A DNA stretch of 64,000 bases. It comes from Lacrimispora xylanisolvens (GTDB taxonomy: Bacteria; Bacillota; Clostridia; Lachnospirales; Lachnospiraceae). The stretch covers positions 3,833,501 to 3,897,500 of the forward strand of contig CP070896.1 in assembly GCA_017084465.1 (NCBI GenBank), given 5' to 3'. The notes below the pieces were generated by a model, which searched no databases, was not told the DNA's origin, and saw only the letters and a list, made by a program, of their open reading frames with translations. Shown in pieces: positions 18,763 through 27,286 of the stretch; positions within the stretch are counted from its first letter, which is position 1; each line of letters starts with the position of its first letter. The position numbers were made by a program, and so were the translations under genes.

Positions 18763-19962
18763 ATGAAAATTAATAAATATAACTCACTCATCATAAAAGC
18801 ATTTTTTTCCGTACTTGTGTACATCAATATTTTGGGGGCAGGAAGAGACAAAATAATCTTCCTGATATTCTTATACAGTTTAAGTATATACAACGATTTT
18901 TATAGAAAAAAGGTATTAAGAAATAACAACCCTGAGGTAATCTGGGACACAAGAGCCATATCGTCCATTTTATTATCCATCGGCACAGCCTGCATTTTAA
19001 AATATATGGCAGGCACATATATTTATATCTATATCATTTTAATTGAACTGCTGTTTTATGACAGAAAGCAAATCCCCGCCAATTTACTTGGATTATACGG
19101 AGTAAGTTATCTGTTAACGGATTTAGGACGATTTTTAAAGGAAGGCAGCATGGAAGCTGCCTGGTCCTATGTGGGGTATGATATTGTATATTTTCTTGCA
19201 GGACTATTTATCTGTATCCTCATTCTGGAGCAAATTAAGCAGAAAGAAAAATTAGCGTTGCTTAATCACCAGTTAAATGAAAAAAATGAATTGTTGAAGC
19301 AACAGCAGCAATTGAACGAGGAATTGGCAAGAAGCAGGGAGCGGGAGGCGATTGCACAGGAACTGCATGATTCTATCGGGCACACGTTAGTTGCAGTAAA
19401 GATGTACGTTAAGGTGCTGGAAAAATATATTGCAATAGATCCTGAAAAAGAGAAGGAAATCCTTTCTTCCTTAAATGAAGTAATACAGGACAGTATATTA
19501 CAGCTGCGAAATACAGTATATCGGCTGAAAGAAAATAGTAAGTATTCAAATTTAAAGGCCTCACTGGAGCAGTTAATTCAATCCATAGTTCAAACTGAGA
19601 GTCAGAAGATTTATCTGGATTGTGATGAAAGAATAGACAAAGTTGAGCTGGGCTTAAAGGACGATATCTATATATCAATTCGGGAAGGTATCACAAATTC
19701 CATGAAATATTCGAATGCAAAGCATATCTGGATTGCATTAACTATAACGGATGGGGGTCTGGAATTCTCTGTGAAAGATGATGGAGTAGGGGTGGATACC
19801 ATTCATAAATCTTATGGAATTCTTGGAATTGAGGAACGAATGAAGAAATGGAATGGTGTCTGTACACTGAATAGTACGGAGAACAACGGATTTTCTTTAA
19901 AAGTACAGATTAAATTCAATCAGGAGGAACGATTTGATGATTCGAATAATAATAGCAGATGA
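18763..19962 (+). CDS. Sensor histidine kinase, NarL/DesK class
   Basis: Membrane kinase of about 399 residues. ATG 18763 is chosen because GGGGGAG lies six bases before it; an in-frame ATG at 18748 lacks a site. The N-terminal half (about residues 10-165) is five to six membrane helices with almost no external loop, so the signal is probably sensed in the membrane. A coiled coil (170-205) leads to the HisKA_3 dimerisation segment EREAIAQELHDSIGH, with phospho-acceptor His in ELHD, then a HATPase domain with GITNSMKYSNA and VKDDGVGV..YGILGIEERM. The C-terminus overlaps the response regulator gene by about 26 bases. Confidence 0.92.
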   Translation: MKINKYNSLIIKAFFSVLVYINILGAGRDKIIFLIFLYSLSIYNDFYRKKVLRNNNPEVIWDTRAISSILLSIGTACILKYMAGTYIYIYIILIELLFYDRKQIPANLLGLYGVSYLLTDLGRFLKEGSMEAAWSYVGYDIVYFLAGLFICILILEQIKQKEKLALLNHQLNEKNELLKQQQQLNEELARSREREAIAQELHDSIGHTLVAVKMYVKVLEKYIAIDPEKEKEILSSLNEVIQDSILQLRNTVYRLKENSKYSNLKASLEQLIQSIVQTESQKIYLDCDERIDKVELGLKDDIYISIREGITNSMKYSNAKHIWIALTITDGGLEFSVKDDGVGVDTIHKSYGILGIEERMKKWNGVCTLNSTENNGFSLKVQIKFNQEERFDDSNNNSR

Positions 19963-20629
19963 TCAGCCCATTATTCGTCATGGACTACGGTATGTAATCG
20001 GCCTGGATTCAGAGCTTAAGCTGGTAGAAGAAGCAGCAGATGGAATTGATTTAATCGATAAAATGAAACAACAATCCTGTGATGTGATTCTTATGGATAT
20101 TCGAATGCCCCGTATGGATGGGGTAGAAGCAACGTTGCAGGCAAAGAAGAAATATCCTGATGTAAAAGTACTGATATTAACAACATTTGAAGATGAAGAA
20201 TATATTTTTCATGCATTGGAGAATGGGGCAGACGGATATCTGTTAAAAGATTCCGATCCCGATGATCTGATTCATGCAATAAAGACCATTGCAAAGGGAG
20301 GAATGCTGCTCCACCCAAGGGTTACGGAGACGGTAGTATCAGCGCTGCGGTTGAATAAAGGTGGGATCGGAGCAGATGAACCAGACGTAAATCCAAGGGA
20401 GACAGCAGAAAATTCAGGTAAGAGACCGGAAGTATTGCAGGAACTTACAAGCCGTGAATTTGAAATCGCATGTATGATCATGGAGGGAAATACAAACCGG
20501 GAAATCGCTTCCAAGGTGTTTGTGTCAGAGGGAACCGTAAAAAATCATGTGACCAAAATACTGGACAAGCTGGGGATGGAAAATCGGAAGCAATTGATGG
20601 TATACATGACCAAAGTCATGGAAAATTAA
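19937..20629 (+). CDS. NarL/LuxR-type response regulator
   Basis: A 230-residue regulator, cognate to the kinase it overlaps. ATG 19937 is preferred over TTG 19934; GGAGG lies nine bases upstream. The receiver shows IADDQP at the N-terminus, phospho-acceptor Asp in LMDIRMPRMDG and Lys in YLLKDSDPDDL. The C-terminal LuxR helix-turn-helix reads LTSREFEIACMIMEGNTNREIASKVFVSEGTVKNHV in segments typical of the family. A slightly long linker (about residues 140-165) separates the domains. Its likely targets are the two membrane-protein genes downstream. Confidence 0.94.
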   Translation: MIRIIIADDQPIIRHGLRYVIGLDSELKLVEEAADGIDLIDKMKQQSCDVILMDIRMPRMDGVEATLQAKKKYPDVKVLILTTFEDEEYIFHALENGADGYLLKDSDPDDLIHAIKTIAKGGMLLHPRVTETVVSALRLNKGGIGADEPDVNPRETAENSGKRPEVLQELTSREFEIACMIMEGNTNREIASKVFVSEGTVKNHVTKILDKLGMENRKQLMVYMTKVMEN

Positions 20630-20733
20630 TTGATTTGTGACCTTCGATGTGACTTAAGGTAGATGAAAAGCATAGGAATTCCTGATAAGCTTATTATATA
20701 AAATATAAACAATTCAGGAAGAGGAGAAAATCT

Positions 20734-21222
20734 ATGCAGCAGATAATCACTGTTATTATTTCAATTGCAGTATTTGCTTTTTTTGTTACAAATCATTTTA
20801 AAAAACAGGAAATTAATGGGAAGATTTTTATTCCATTTTTGATTTTTATGATTGTTTCTATTGAGCGGTATATTGATTGTCAATTCCTGCACTCAGTGGT
20901 AACCGGACTTTCTTTCAGGGTTTTTGTTGGACTCGCCATTGGTATCCTCCAAGGCCTGCTTGCCAAAATCACCATTGTAGACCATAAAGCATTTACAGAA
21001 GGGACCTTGCTTGGAATGGCATTCTGGCTTGTTTTTATTCCAGTGAGGGTTCTGGTGTTACCATGGTTTGAAACAATTGCTGGCGGAGGAGTCAATTTAA
21101 ATAGTGCGGAATACATCGGTCTCACCGCTCTTTATATATTTACAGGCTTTTTCCTGGCAAAAGCCTTTACGCTGATTCTTAGGAAAAAAGCGGTACTTGT
21201 GAGAGAGGGAGCTGCATTATGA
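20734..21222 (+). CDS. Hypothetical integral membrane protein
   Basis: 162 residues with about five helices (2-18, 30-45, 65-80, 92-112, 130-152). No family recognised. ATG 20734 follows GGAAGAGGAG. The following gene starts within its stop (ATGA overlap at 21219), so the two are translationally coupled and probably form one complex. Position right after a two-component system suggests they are regulated by it or feed it a signal. Basic residues at the C-terminus (RKKAVLVREG) suggest a cytoplasmic tail. Confidence 0.7.
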   Translation: MQQIITVIISIAVFAFFVTNHFKKQEINGKIFIPFLIFMIVSIERYIDCQFLHSVVTGLSFRVFVGLAIGILQGLLAKITIVDHKAFTEGTLLGMAFWLVFIPVRVLVLPWFETIAGGGVNLNSAEYIGLTALYIFTGFFLAKAFTLILRKKAVLVREGAAL

Positions 21223-21674
21223 CAATGTCGTATGGGATCGTGATTCTGTTGTTATTAAAAATATCTAATATTTCGAAAGGTAAAACAAAACTAATTAAGT
21301 TTCCAAATCTATGGATTTTACCTGTTTTATTTATGGGAATGATGTTAGAAGATTATGGAAAGCAGAATTTTGTTTACTCTTCTGAAATGATGATGGCATT
21401 GACTGTCTTTGGCCTTGCCGGTTTGTGTGTTGGCTTGATCAGAGGGGGATCATTGAAGTATGAAAGAGATTCAGACGAAAAAATGTACTATAAAGAATCC
21501 TATTTAAGCCTTCTTATCTATATTTTGGTTATCTTCGCGAAATGGGGCCTGAAATTTATAGGGGCTGTAAGCAGCGATATAATCGCAGTAGGTCTTATGA
21601 GTTTTGCCTGTGGATCGTTGATTGGAAGATGCAGTTATATTTCTTATCGGTATCTTTTTTCTGGAAGTTTGTAA
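21219..21674 (+). CDS. Hypothetical integral membrane protein, coupled to the preceding gene
   Basis: 151 residues with four to five helices (3-15, 28-42, 52-70, 90-105, 118-140). Not recognised. Its start overlaps the stop of the previous gene by four bases. The two proteins are similar in length and helix pattern, so they could be distant paralogues making a heterodimer. No catalytic motif seen. Confidence 0.65.
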   Translation: MTMSYGIVILLLLKISNISKGKTKLIKFPNLWILPVLFMGMMLEDYGKQNFVYSSEMMMALTVFGLAGLCVGLIRGGSLKYERDSDEKMYYKESYLSLLIYILVIFAKWGLKFIGAVSSDIIAVGLMSFACGSLIGRCSYISYRYLFSGSL

Positions 21675-21690
21675 ATATAATTAAATTAGG

Positions 21691-21723
21691 TTCATTGACT
21701 GTTATTCATTCGAGTGCTATAAT
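21691..21723 (+). promoter_or_regulatory. tetR promoter with overlapping operator
   Basis: Promoter TTGACT (21695-21700), 17-base spacer, TATAAT (21718-21723). The operator TTCATTGACTGTTATTCATTCG (21691-21712) covers the -35 box and most of the spacer. Its reverse complement matches 22348-22369, in front of the SDR gene, at 20 of 22 positions. Confidence 0.75.
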
Positions 21724-21743
21724 GCGATTATAGGAGGCGGAAA

Positions 21744-22307
21744 ATGAGAATATCAAAAGAACCAGAAGTCCGTAAGCGTGAAATTGCAGATAACGCCATG
21801 AGATTATTTTGTGAAAAAGGTTATGAAGCAACTTCCATGAAAGATATTGCCAGAGCAGTCAATGTTGTTCCAGGTCTTTGCTATAACTATTTTAAATCAA
21901 AGTACGAATTATATGAGTATGCCTTAACTCTTTATGCAGAAGAGTGTATCTCTCCCATAATTGAAATTCTGCAAAGGGATGAGGAATCGTTGAATGTATA
22001 TTATCAAAAATTAATAACTGTCTTTATCAGAAATGACGGAAAAGAAAAGTATCATGATTTTTTTCATAAAGATGGTAACCAGCTATTTCATAAGCAATTG
22101 GAAATAGAGATGAATGATAAAATTCAGCCATATATAGAAGAGTTTATTGTCCGCCTTAACAGGAAGGGGCAGTTGAATGTAAAAGATCCTGAAAGCATGT
22201 CAAAGTTTATTGTTTATGGGCAGTCACCGATTATTAATGATGATTCCCTGTCAATAGAAGAAAAAGCGGATAAAGTCATCTCGATTTTCAATTTATTATT
22301 GAAATAG
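21744..22307 (+). CDS. TetR-family regulator
   Basis: A 187-residue repressor. The N-terminal helix-turn-helix (about residues 8-55) reads KREIADNAMRLFCEKGYEATSMKDIARAVNV in family-typical blocks, with the YNYFKSKYELY recognition helix. The C-terminal ligand domain (60-185) is unrecognised. ATG 21744 follows TAGGAGGCGG. A 22-bp element shared by its own promoter and that of the following SDR gene makes autoregulation and control of the SDR gene likely. Inducer unknown. Confidence 0.92.
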   Translation: MRISKEPEVRKREIADNAMRLFCEKGYEATSMKDIARAVNVVPGLCYNYFKSKYELYEYALTLYAEECISPIIEILQRDEESLNVYYQKLITVFIRNDGKEKYHDFFHKDGNQLFHKQLEIEMNDKIQPYIEEFIVRLNRKGQLNVKDPESMSKFIVYGQSPIINDDSLSIEEKADKVISIFNLLLK

Positions 22308-22311
22308 TAAA

Positions 22312-22341
22312 TACCCCGGAATATTGCCGGGGTAAAAAAAT
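22312..22341. other. Hairpin between tetR and the SDR gene
   Basis: Perfect 8-bp stem TACCCCGG (22312-22319) / CCGGGGTA (22327-22334). A run of A, not T, follows on the plus strand, so it is not a classical terminator there, although it may act as one or protect RNA ends. Confidence 0.6.
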
Positions 22342-22343
22342 AA

Positions 22344-22382
22344 CTATTGAATGAATAATAGTCAATGAATTATATTCAATAG
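22344..22382. promoter_or_regulatory. Operator region of the SDR gene
   Basis: Contains TGAATGAATAATAGTCAATGAA (22348-22369), the same element as in the tetR promoter but inverted. It is enclosed by a perfect 9-bp inverted repeat CTATTGAAT (22344-22352) / ATTCAATAG (22374-22382), about 20 bases before the SDR start. Likely TetR-protein binding site. Confidence 0.65.
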
Positions 22383-22401
22383 ATGATAAAGGAGAAAAAT
22401 T

Positions 22402-23196
22402 ATGAAACATGCAGTATTAATTACGGGAGCAACCAGTGGACTTGGTCTGGCATATGCAAAGGAATATGCAAAAAGAGGATACAATCTGATTATTACAGGA
22501 AGAAGAGAAAATAAGATAATAGAAAATGCAAACTATATAGAAAATACATATAGCGTAAAAGTGAAAGTAGTGATTGTAGATCTGGCGAAGGAAGAAGGTT
22601 TAAACCTCCTCCTTAATGAGATCAAGGAAGATGAGATCGAAGTATTAGTAAATAATGCAGGATTTGGGCTGAAGCCAGTATTTTCAGAAGTACCAAAAGA
22701 AGATATAGATCGAATTATGTTTCTGCAAATAAATGCAGTCGTTCTATTAACCCAAAACATATTAAAGCAGATGCTGCCCAGACATAAGGGGACCATTATT
22801 AATATCTCTTCCGATGGTGCCTTTGCAGTAATGCCAAGAAACATTCTATATTCTTCAACGAAATTATTTATTCTTAATTTCACAGAAGGGCTTTATATGG
22901 AACTGATTGATACCGCTATTCATGTGCAGGTAGTATGTCCTGGCTTTATAGATTCAGATTTTCATGAAAGTGCAGGAATGAATGTGGTCAAGAAGAAAAA
23001 TGGCTTTATGAAATTCATGGATCCCCAGGAAATAGTTCGTTTGGCAATGAAGGACCTAAAGAAGGGGCGGGTAGTAAGTGTGCCAGGTTTGGAGGCAAAA
23101 ACAATACGATTTATAGCTGCTTTCCTTCCGAGAAAAATATTTTATAATATAATAATTGATTTTACGAGAAAAAGAAATAGTAAACTGAACAGATAA
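22402..23196 (+). CDS. Short-chain dehydrogenase/reductase (SDR)
   Basis: NAD(P)-dependent oxidoreductase of 264 residues. The Rossmann motif TGATSGLG (about residues 8-15) and the following basic TGRREN suggest NADP preference. NNAG, the Ser of NISSDG and the catalytic YSSTK are all present, so it should be active. Substrate is unclear; the family includes YqjQ/DltE-like reductases. ATG 22402 follows AAAGGAG. It is probably the main target of the adjacent TetR repressor. Confidence 0.92.
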   Translation: MKHAVLITGATSGLGLAYAKEYAKRGYNLIITGRRENKIIENANYIENTYSVKVKVVIVDLAKEEGLNLLLNEIKEDEIEVLVNNAGFGLKPVFSEVPKEDIDRIMFLQINAVVLLTQNILKQMLPRHKGTIINISSDGAFAVMPRNILYSSTKLFILNFTEGLYMELIDTAIHVQVVCPGFIDSDFHESAGMNVVKKKNGFMKFMDPQEIVRLAMKDLKKGRVVSVPGLEAKTIRFIAAFLPRKIFYNIIIDFTRKRNSKLNR

Positions 23197-23382
23197 AAGG
23201 TAAAGTGAAGATAACATTAGTCTGCGAATAAAACGAATTAAAGAACAAAATACTGTCAATTACTTACAAATAATTTACATATTTTTACAAAAAAATAAAC
23301 TTCATTGACTTATAACTACAATTGAATATATACTCTAGGCAGATCCGGATCAGAATAAACATATCTAAGGAGGTCAGAAGCT

Positions 23383-23838
23383 TTGAAAAAAAGGTGTTTA
23401 ATAGTTACAGCAATATCTATGGCTATAACTATAGGAAGTGCGATGTCAACATTAGCTGCTGGTTTCGAAAGCACTCCACAGGGGGTAAAATATAGATGGG
23501 GGTCTGGCGATTATTGTATAAATAACTGGGTGAACTTTAAAGGTCATTGGTACTTTTTTGGAAATGATGAGCTTATGCGTACTGGATGGATTCAAAGGGA
23601 TGATTCCTGGTATTTCACAACTGATACTGGTGAGCTTCAGGGTGGAATTATGAAAATCAATGGTAATGTATACTACTTTAACACAAATTCTCTGAAAATG
23701 GTAACCGGACTCTATACCTATAACGATGCCACCTATAATTTTACCGAAAACGGCACAACGAACGGTGCTCCTTACGTGTATACAGAATGGAATAGTGATG
23801 GCACCATCAGAAGGGGTAATAAAATTAAAGTTCGTTAA
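23383..23838 (+). CDS. Secreted protein with cell-wall-binding (choline-binding-like) repeats
   Basis: 151 residues starting at TTG 23383 behind AAGGAGG. A signal peptide (KKR..AISMAITIGSAMSTLAA) is cut near residue 26. The rest is built of aromatic repeats of the CW_binding_1 type (NWVNFKGHWYFFG, GWIQRDDSWYFT, GIMKINGNVYYFN, GLYTYNDATYNF), which bind choline-type wall polymers or glucans. No catalytic domain is attached, so it is a free binding module. It stands alone between promoter and terminator. Confidence 0.85.
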   Translation: MKKRCLIVTAISMAITIGSAMSTLAAGFESTPQGVKYRWGSGDYCINNWVNFKGHWYFFGNDELMRTGWIQRDDSWYFTTDTGELQGGIMKINGNVYYFNTNSLKMVTGLYTYNDATYNFTENGTTNGAPYVYTEWNSDGTIRRGNKIKVR

Positions 23839-23859
23839 ATTTTGGAATTAATACTCCAT

Positions 23860-23912
23860 AAGGGAAGGGAAGAATGAGATTGGATTTGGTACCTCACCCT
23901 TCCCTTCTTTAT
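23860..23912 (+). terminator. Terminator between the wall-binding and YARHG genes
   Basis: Stem AAGGGAAGGG (23860-23869) / CCCTTCCCTT (23897-23906) with a 27-base loop, then CTTTATG. It sits between convergent genes. Confidence 0.6.
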
Positions 23913-23918
23913 GCTCTT

Positions 23919-24923
23919 TCATTTGAAAGTATCCAGATTGGATAACAACTTCAAATTAACCTGCTCGTTTTTGTTAAACACACTGTCTTTAAAATTTTCA
24001 GCTGTGATTGACGGTTCGTACCAAATCTGTCCTTTAAAGTAGTTATTTAAATCTTCATTTTTAAAAATATAACCATGCCTTGCATAAACCTCATTTTTGG
24101 CCAAATGTATGATTAATGGAGGAACCTGATCAAAGTCCTGTTTTTGATAATTTTTTAAATCTGTAAAATATAAAGGTTCCACAACGGAAGAAATATCCCT
24201 TACCTCCCGCACATTTTCTAAATAATTGGATACTTCTGGATAGAAAGAACATTGATCACGGTATTGTTTTCGCTCAGCAATTGCATTTTGCATTTCGCTT
24301 TCCGTCCAAGGGGCGTAATATTTTTCATATACCACATTAAATAAATCTGGTTCTGTTGTCTTGCTGGCTGTAGTTTCACTGCGTTTATCTCCAGCTTCCC
24401 CCTGAATCTGTTTCGTGCGCCCTAACTGATATATACCTGAAAATCCATACCCAGATAAATTAGTATCTTTCATTTTATAATCTAGTACTTCAATCTGAAT
24501 CGCATTATCATTGCTGAAAGTAATATGAAGAATTCCAGAACCACCCCAGCCGTCATCGTCATATTTATAATTCAATTCTCCATTGATTATCTTTCCGGTA
24601 ATATTATCAATTTCTGCGATGCGCTCGGTGGTGCCCTGTTGCATAAATAGGTAGCCGTCTAAGTTGGTTTTATCTGTGACTTGAAAGGAAAATTCTAAAC
24701 CGCCATAGGAGAGGCCCTCTTCATGACTGAAACTGGTTTCTGTCCAAAGACCGGAGTACCCTTCATAATTTTCGGCCTCTGTTTGTGAAATCGCAGTCGT
24801 ACTGGCCTGATCCACAGTTTCTGGCTTTGTGTCTGTAGCTTTCTCTGAATGACTGTTATTGGCTTTCACGCAGCCTGACAGGATAAGAATACAGATAATC
24901 ATTATAATTGCTTTGTTTTTCAT
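23919..24923 (-). CDS. Lipoprotein with C-terminal YARHG domain
   Basis: About 334 residues. The start at 24923 is chosen because AAAGGTGA lies seven bases upstream; longer versions have no signal. The N-terminal signal ends in lipobox LSGC (Cys18), so it is membrane-anchored outside the cell. A Ser/Thr-rich linker leads to a beta-rich domain (about 50-165), then a YARHG domain near the C-terminus containing NEVYARHGYIF and the WY residues typical of it. YARHG modules are extracellular and of unknown function. Transcribed alone, convergent with the wall-binding gene. Confidence 0.85.
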   Translation of the reverse strand: MKNKAIIMIICILILSGCVKANNSHSEKATDTKPETVDQASTTAISQTEAENYEGYSGLWTETSFSHEEGLSYGGLEFSFQVTDKTNLDGYLFMQQGTTERIAEIDNITGKIINGELNYKYDDDGWGGSGILHITFSNDNAIQIEVLDYKMKDTNLSGYGFSGIYQLGRTKQIQGEAGDKRSETTASKTTEPDLFNVVYEKYYAPWTESEMQNAIAERKQYRDQCSFYPEVSNYLENVREVRDISSVVEPLYFTDLKNYQKQDFDQVPPLIIHLAKNEVYARHGYIFKNEDLNNYFKGQIWYEPSITAENFKDSVFNKNEQVNLKLLSNLDTFK

Positions 24924-25044
24924 CAAAATCACCTTTCGGATTAGACGTTGCATAACAGTCGGTTTTGATGATAGTATAACACATTTCGTAAACGAAGGGG
25001 AGGGCGCCAATGGTTTTATATAGACAGAGAGGTGATATTAGATA

Positions 25045-25245
25045 ATGAAATATAAAGGGAAATCTGGCTCTGTGACAATAATAGGGGATAAAGGCCAGTC
25101 TGTTAAGGTCTGTGATATAAAAAATGGAAAGCCTCACGTCAAACGATTAGAAACATCTGATTATTATGAGTTTACTCTCATTTACTCCTTTTTCCGACGA
25201 GTGAAGAAAAAGTTCGACAAGAAGACTCTAAGAGAAATAAAATAG
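25045..25245 (+). CDS. Small hypothetical protein, 66 residues
   Basis: ATG 25045 lies 13 bases after GAGGTGA. The product is basic (KYKGKSGSV..; tail RRVKKKFDKKTLREIK), without membrane helix or signal. No family recognised. It fills the gap between the divergent lipoprotein gene and thioredoxin. A weakly supported gene. Confidence 0.35.
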   Translation: MKYKGKSGSVTIIGDKGQSVKVCDIKNGKPHVKRLETSDYYEFTLIYSFFRRVKKKFDKKTLREIK

Positions 25246-25356
25246 TAAAATAGCCTTCTAAATGTTCCGTGACATCATCACAGAAATAAATATTTTTTTG
25301 AGGTAGAATAACATCATCAAGAACATAGTTGTTATAAACGGAAAGGAGCATATACG

Positions 25357-25669
25357 ATGAGCGTATTGAAAATAACGAAGGAAAATTTTGAGAAAGAGGT
25401 AATGCAGTCAGATAAACCCATCTTACTGGACTTCTGGGCATCCTGGTGCGGCCCGTGCAAGATGGTAGGACCTGTAGTAGAGCAGGTGGCTGAAGAAACG
25501 ATAGATGTGGCAAGAGTCGGCAAGATTAATGTAGATGAGGAGCAGGAACTTGCCCAGGCATTTAAGGTAATGAGCATACCTACTTTAGTGGTTATGAAAG
25601 AAGGAAAAGTTGTAAAAAAGCACAGTTGGTGTCCAGTCCAAGCAGACGCTTTTATCAATGCTCCAGTAA
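25357..25669 (+). CDS. trxA: Thioredoxin, frameshifted near the C-terminus
   Basis: Disulfide reductase of the cytoplasm. The active site WCGPCK is at residues 30-35, preceded by LLDFWAS, with cis-Pro in SIPTLVVM. As written the frame runs to 25716 with an unrelated tail. Using A5 rather than A6 at 25614-25619 restores the usual C-terminus VGVQSKQTLLSMLQ and a stop at 25669, giving about 103 residues, the family length. ATG 25357 follows AAAGGAG. A methyltransferase gene starts 25 bases downstream. No thioredoxin reductase is nearby. Confidence 0.9.
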
Positions 25670-25694
25670 TAAAATATTACGATTGGAGCAAAAT

Positions 25695-26270
25695 ATGGCA
25701 CACAAGTTTAAAATAATAAATAAGAGTAAGCTGGACAGTCCAAAACGCAGGGAAGTATTGCCTGCAAAAGAGATCCTTAATACAGTTGGGATCAAAGAAT
25801 CGGCTGTTGTTGCAGATATTGGCTGTGGAATTGGATTTTTCACTTTTCCATTATCTGAAGCAGTAGGCAACAATGGAATTGTATATGCTTTGGATATAGA
25901 AAAAGAGATGCTTGATGATGTAGAAGCCGGAATGCTGGAACGAAATATAAAAAATGTGCGACCGGTTGTGACACAGGAATACCGTTTGATTCTAGAGGAT
26001 AATTCCGTTGACGTTGCTTTTTTATGTACCGTTATGCATGAAGTGAAGATGCGTGAGAAATTTTTAAAGGAAGCAAATCGGATTCTGTATCCTGACGGCC
26101 GTATCATTATTATTGAATGGATCAAGAAAGACAGTGATTTCGGACCGCCCGCTGATCACCGGCTGGATAAGAATATTTTAAAAAGAAATCTGCAGAGAGC
26201 TGGATTTAAAGATATAGAGATCACGGATTTTAATGATTACTTTTACATTGCAGATGCAAGAAAGAAATAG
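25695..26270 (+). CDS. Class I SAM-dependent methyltransferase
   Basis: About 191 residues from ATG 25695. The SAM-binding motif I ADIGCGIGFFTFPL (about residues 40-53), an acidic residue ending motif II (ALDIEKEML) and the later EANRILYPDGRIIIIEW are typical of UbiE/Methyltransf_11 proteins. The acceptor is unknown. The longer frame starting at 25626 only overlaps the thioredoxin gene in another frame and has no ribosome site. Coupled position after thioredoxin suggests co-transcription. Confidence 0.88.
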   Translation: MAHKFKIINKSKLDSPKRREVLPAKEILNTVGIKESAVVADIGCGIGFFTFPLSEAVGNNGIVYALDIEKEMLDDVEAGMLERNIKNVRPVVTQEYRLILEDNSVDVAFLCTVMHEVKMREKFLKEANRILYPDGRIIIIEWIKKDSDFGPPADHRLDKNILKRNLQRAGFKDIEITDFNDYFYIADARKK

Positions 26271-26277
26271 ATAAAGG

Positions 26278-26312
26278 AAAGATTGGGACCTTGTGCCTCA
26301 ATCTTTTTCTTT
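26278..26312 (+). terminator. Terminator after the methyltransferase gene
   Basis: AAAGATTG (26278-26285) / CAATCTTT (26299-26306) followed by TTCTTTT. Confidence 0.8.
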
Positions 26313-26374
26313 TATCAGATCAACTGGTAGAATATCTGTTATAATGAAAGAAAATGAAATCAGGGGGGAACAGA

Positions 26375-27229
26375 ATGGAATTATTAATCGATTGCATACC
26401 ATGTTTACTGCGCCAGTCTCTGGAAGCGGCCAGAATAGCCACAGATCAGAAAGAAATCCATAATAAAATTATGAAAGATACAATAAAATTGCTGTCAGAC
26501 TATGATAAATATAAAAATTCCCCCCAGCTGGCAAAAGAAATTCATAATCTGGTTAAGAATGAGACAGGCAATCCAGATCCATATCAGCAGATAAAAAACA
26601 GAGATTTACAGGCAGCCAAGAATTTATATCCCTTTTTAAAGGACTTTCTGCAAAGAAAAGAAAACAGCATATATTGGGCTCTAAAAGTGGCAGCTGTAGG
26701 GAATAATCTGGATGCAGCGGTCTACAGTAATCCGGAATTAGAGAAATGTATTAGTAAGGAGTTGGAAAAGGAATTTACCATTTGTGATCTGGATCTCTTT
26801 ACTAAAAAATTACAACAGGCGAAGAACATACTTATTATTGGAGATAATACAGGTGAAACAATATTTGACAGGGTCATGTTAGAGAGTTTTCCTGACACAG
26901 CAATCACCTATGGAGTGCGGGGTGAATCAATTATTAATGATGTGACAGAAAAAGAAGCAATGGATTCGGGACTTAATTCAGTTGCACGTGTCATTTCCAC
27001 GGGCTGCGGATCTCCGGGGACAATTTTAGCTGACTGCAGTCCTGAGTTTATTGATATTTATGAAAGATCCGACGTTATTATCAGCAAAGGACAAGGAAAT
27101 TTTGAAGCCCTTTCAGGAGAAAAAGGAAATTTATTTTTTCTGTTGAAAGCAAAGTGTCTGGCAATAGCAGGAGCGTTTCATGTAAAAATTAATGATTATA
27201 TTTTTCATTATGAGAATGCTAAATATTGA
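26375..27229 (+). CDS. DUF89 (ARMT1-like) domain protein
   Basis: 284 residues from ATG 26375 behind GGGGGGAAC. The N-terminus MELLIDCIPCLLRQSLEAAR and the central ILIIGDNTGETIFDRV with later SKGQGNFEAL are typical of the DUF89 family, whose studied members are metal-dependent phosphatases acting on damaged phosphometabolites. The conserved Asp/Asn (GDNTGE) would bind the metal. Two Cys in the first 20 residues are usual in the archaeal/bacterial subgroup. The next gene encodes an Mrp-type Fe-S carrier 57 bases on, probably the same operon. Confidence 0.88.
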   Translation: MELLIDCIPCLLRQSLEAARIATDQKEIHNKIMKDTIKLLSDYDKYKNSPQLAKEIHNLVKNETGNPDPYQQIKNRDLQAAKNLYPFLKDFLQRKENSIYWALKVAAVGNNLDAAVYSNPELEKCISKELEKEFTICDLDLFTKKLQQAKNILIIGDNTGETIFDRVMLESFPDTAITYGVRGESIINDVTEKEAMDSGLNSVARVISTGCGSPGTILADCSPEFIDIYERSDVIISKGQGNFEALSGEKGNLFFLLKAKCLAIAGAFHVKINDYIFHYENAKY

Positions 27230-27286
27230 CATATGTCAAAAATAGTATTAATATATTTAGCAAAGGAAAAGACAGGAGCAGAGAAT

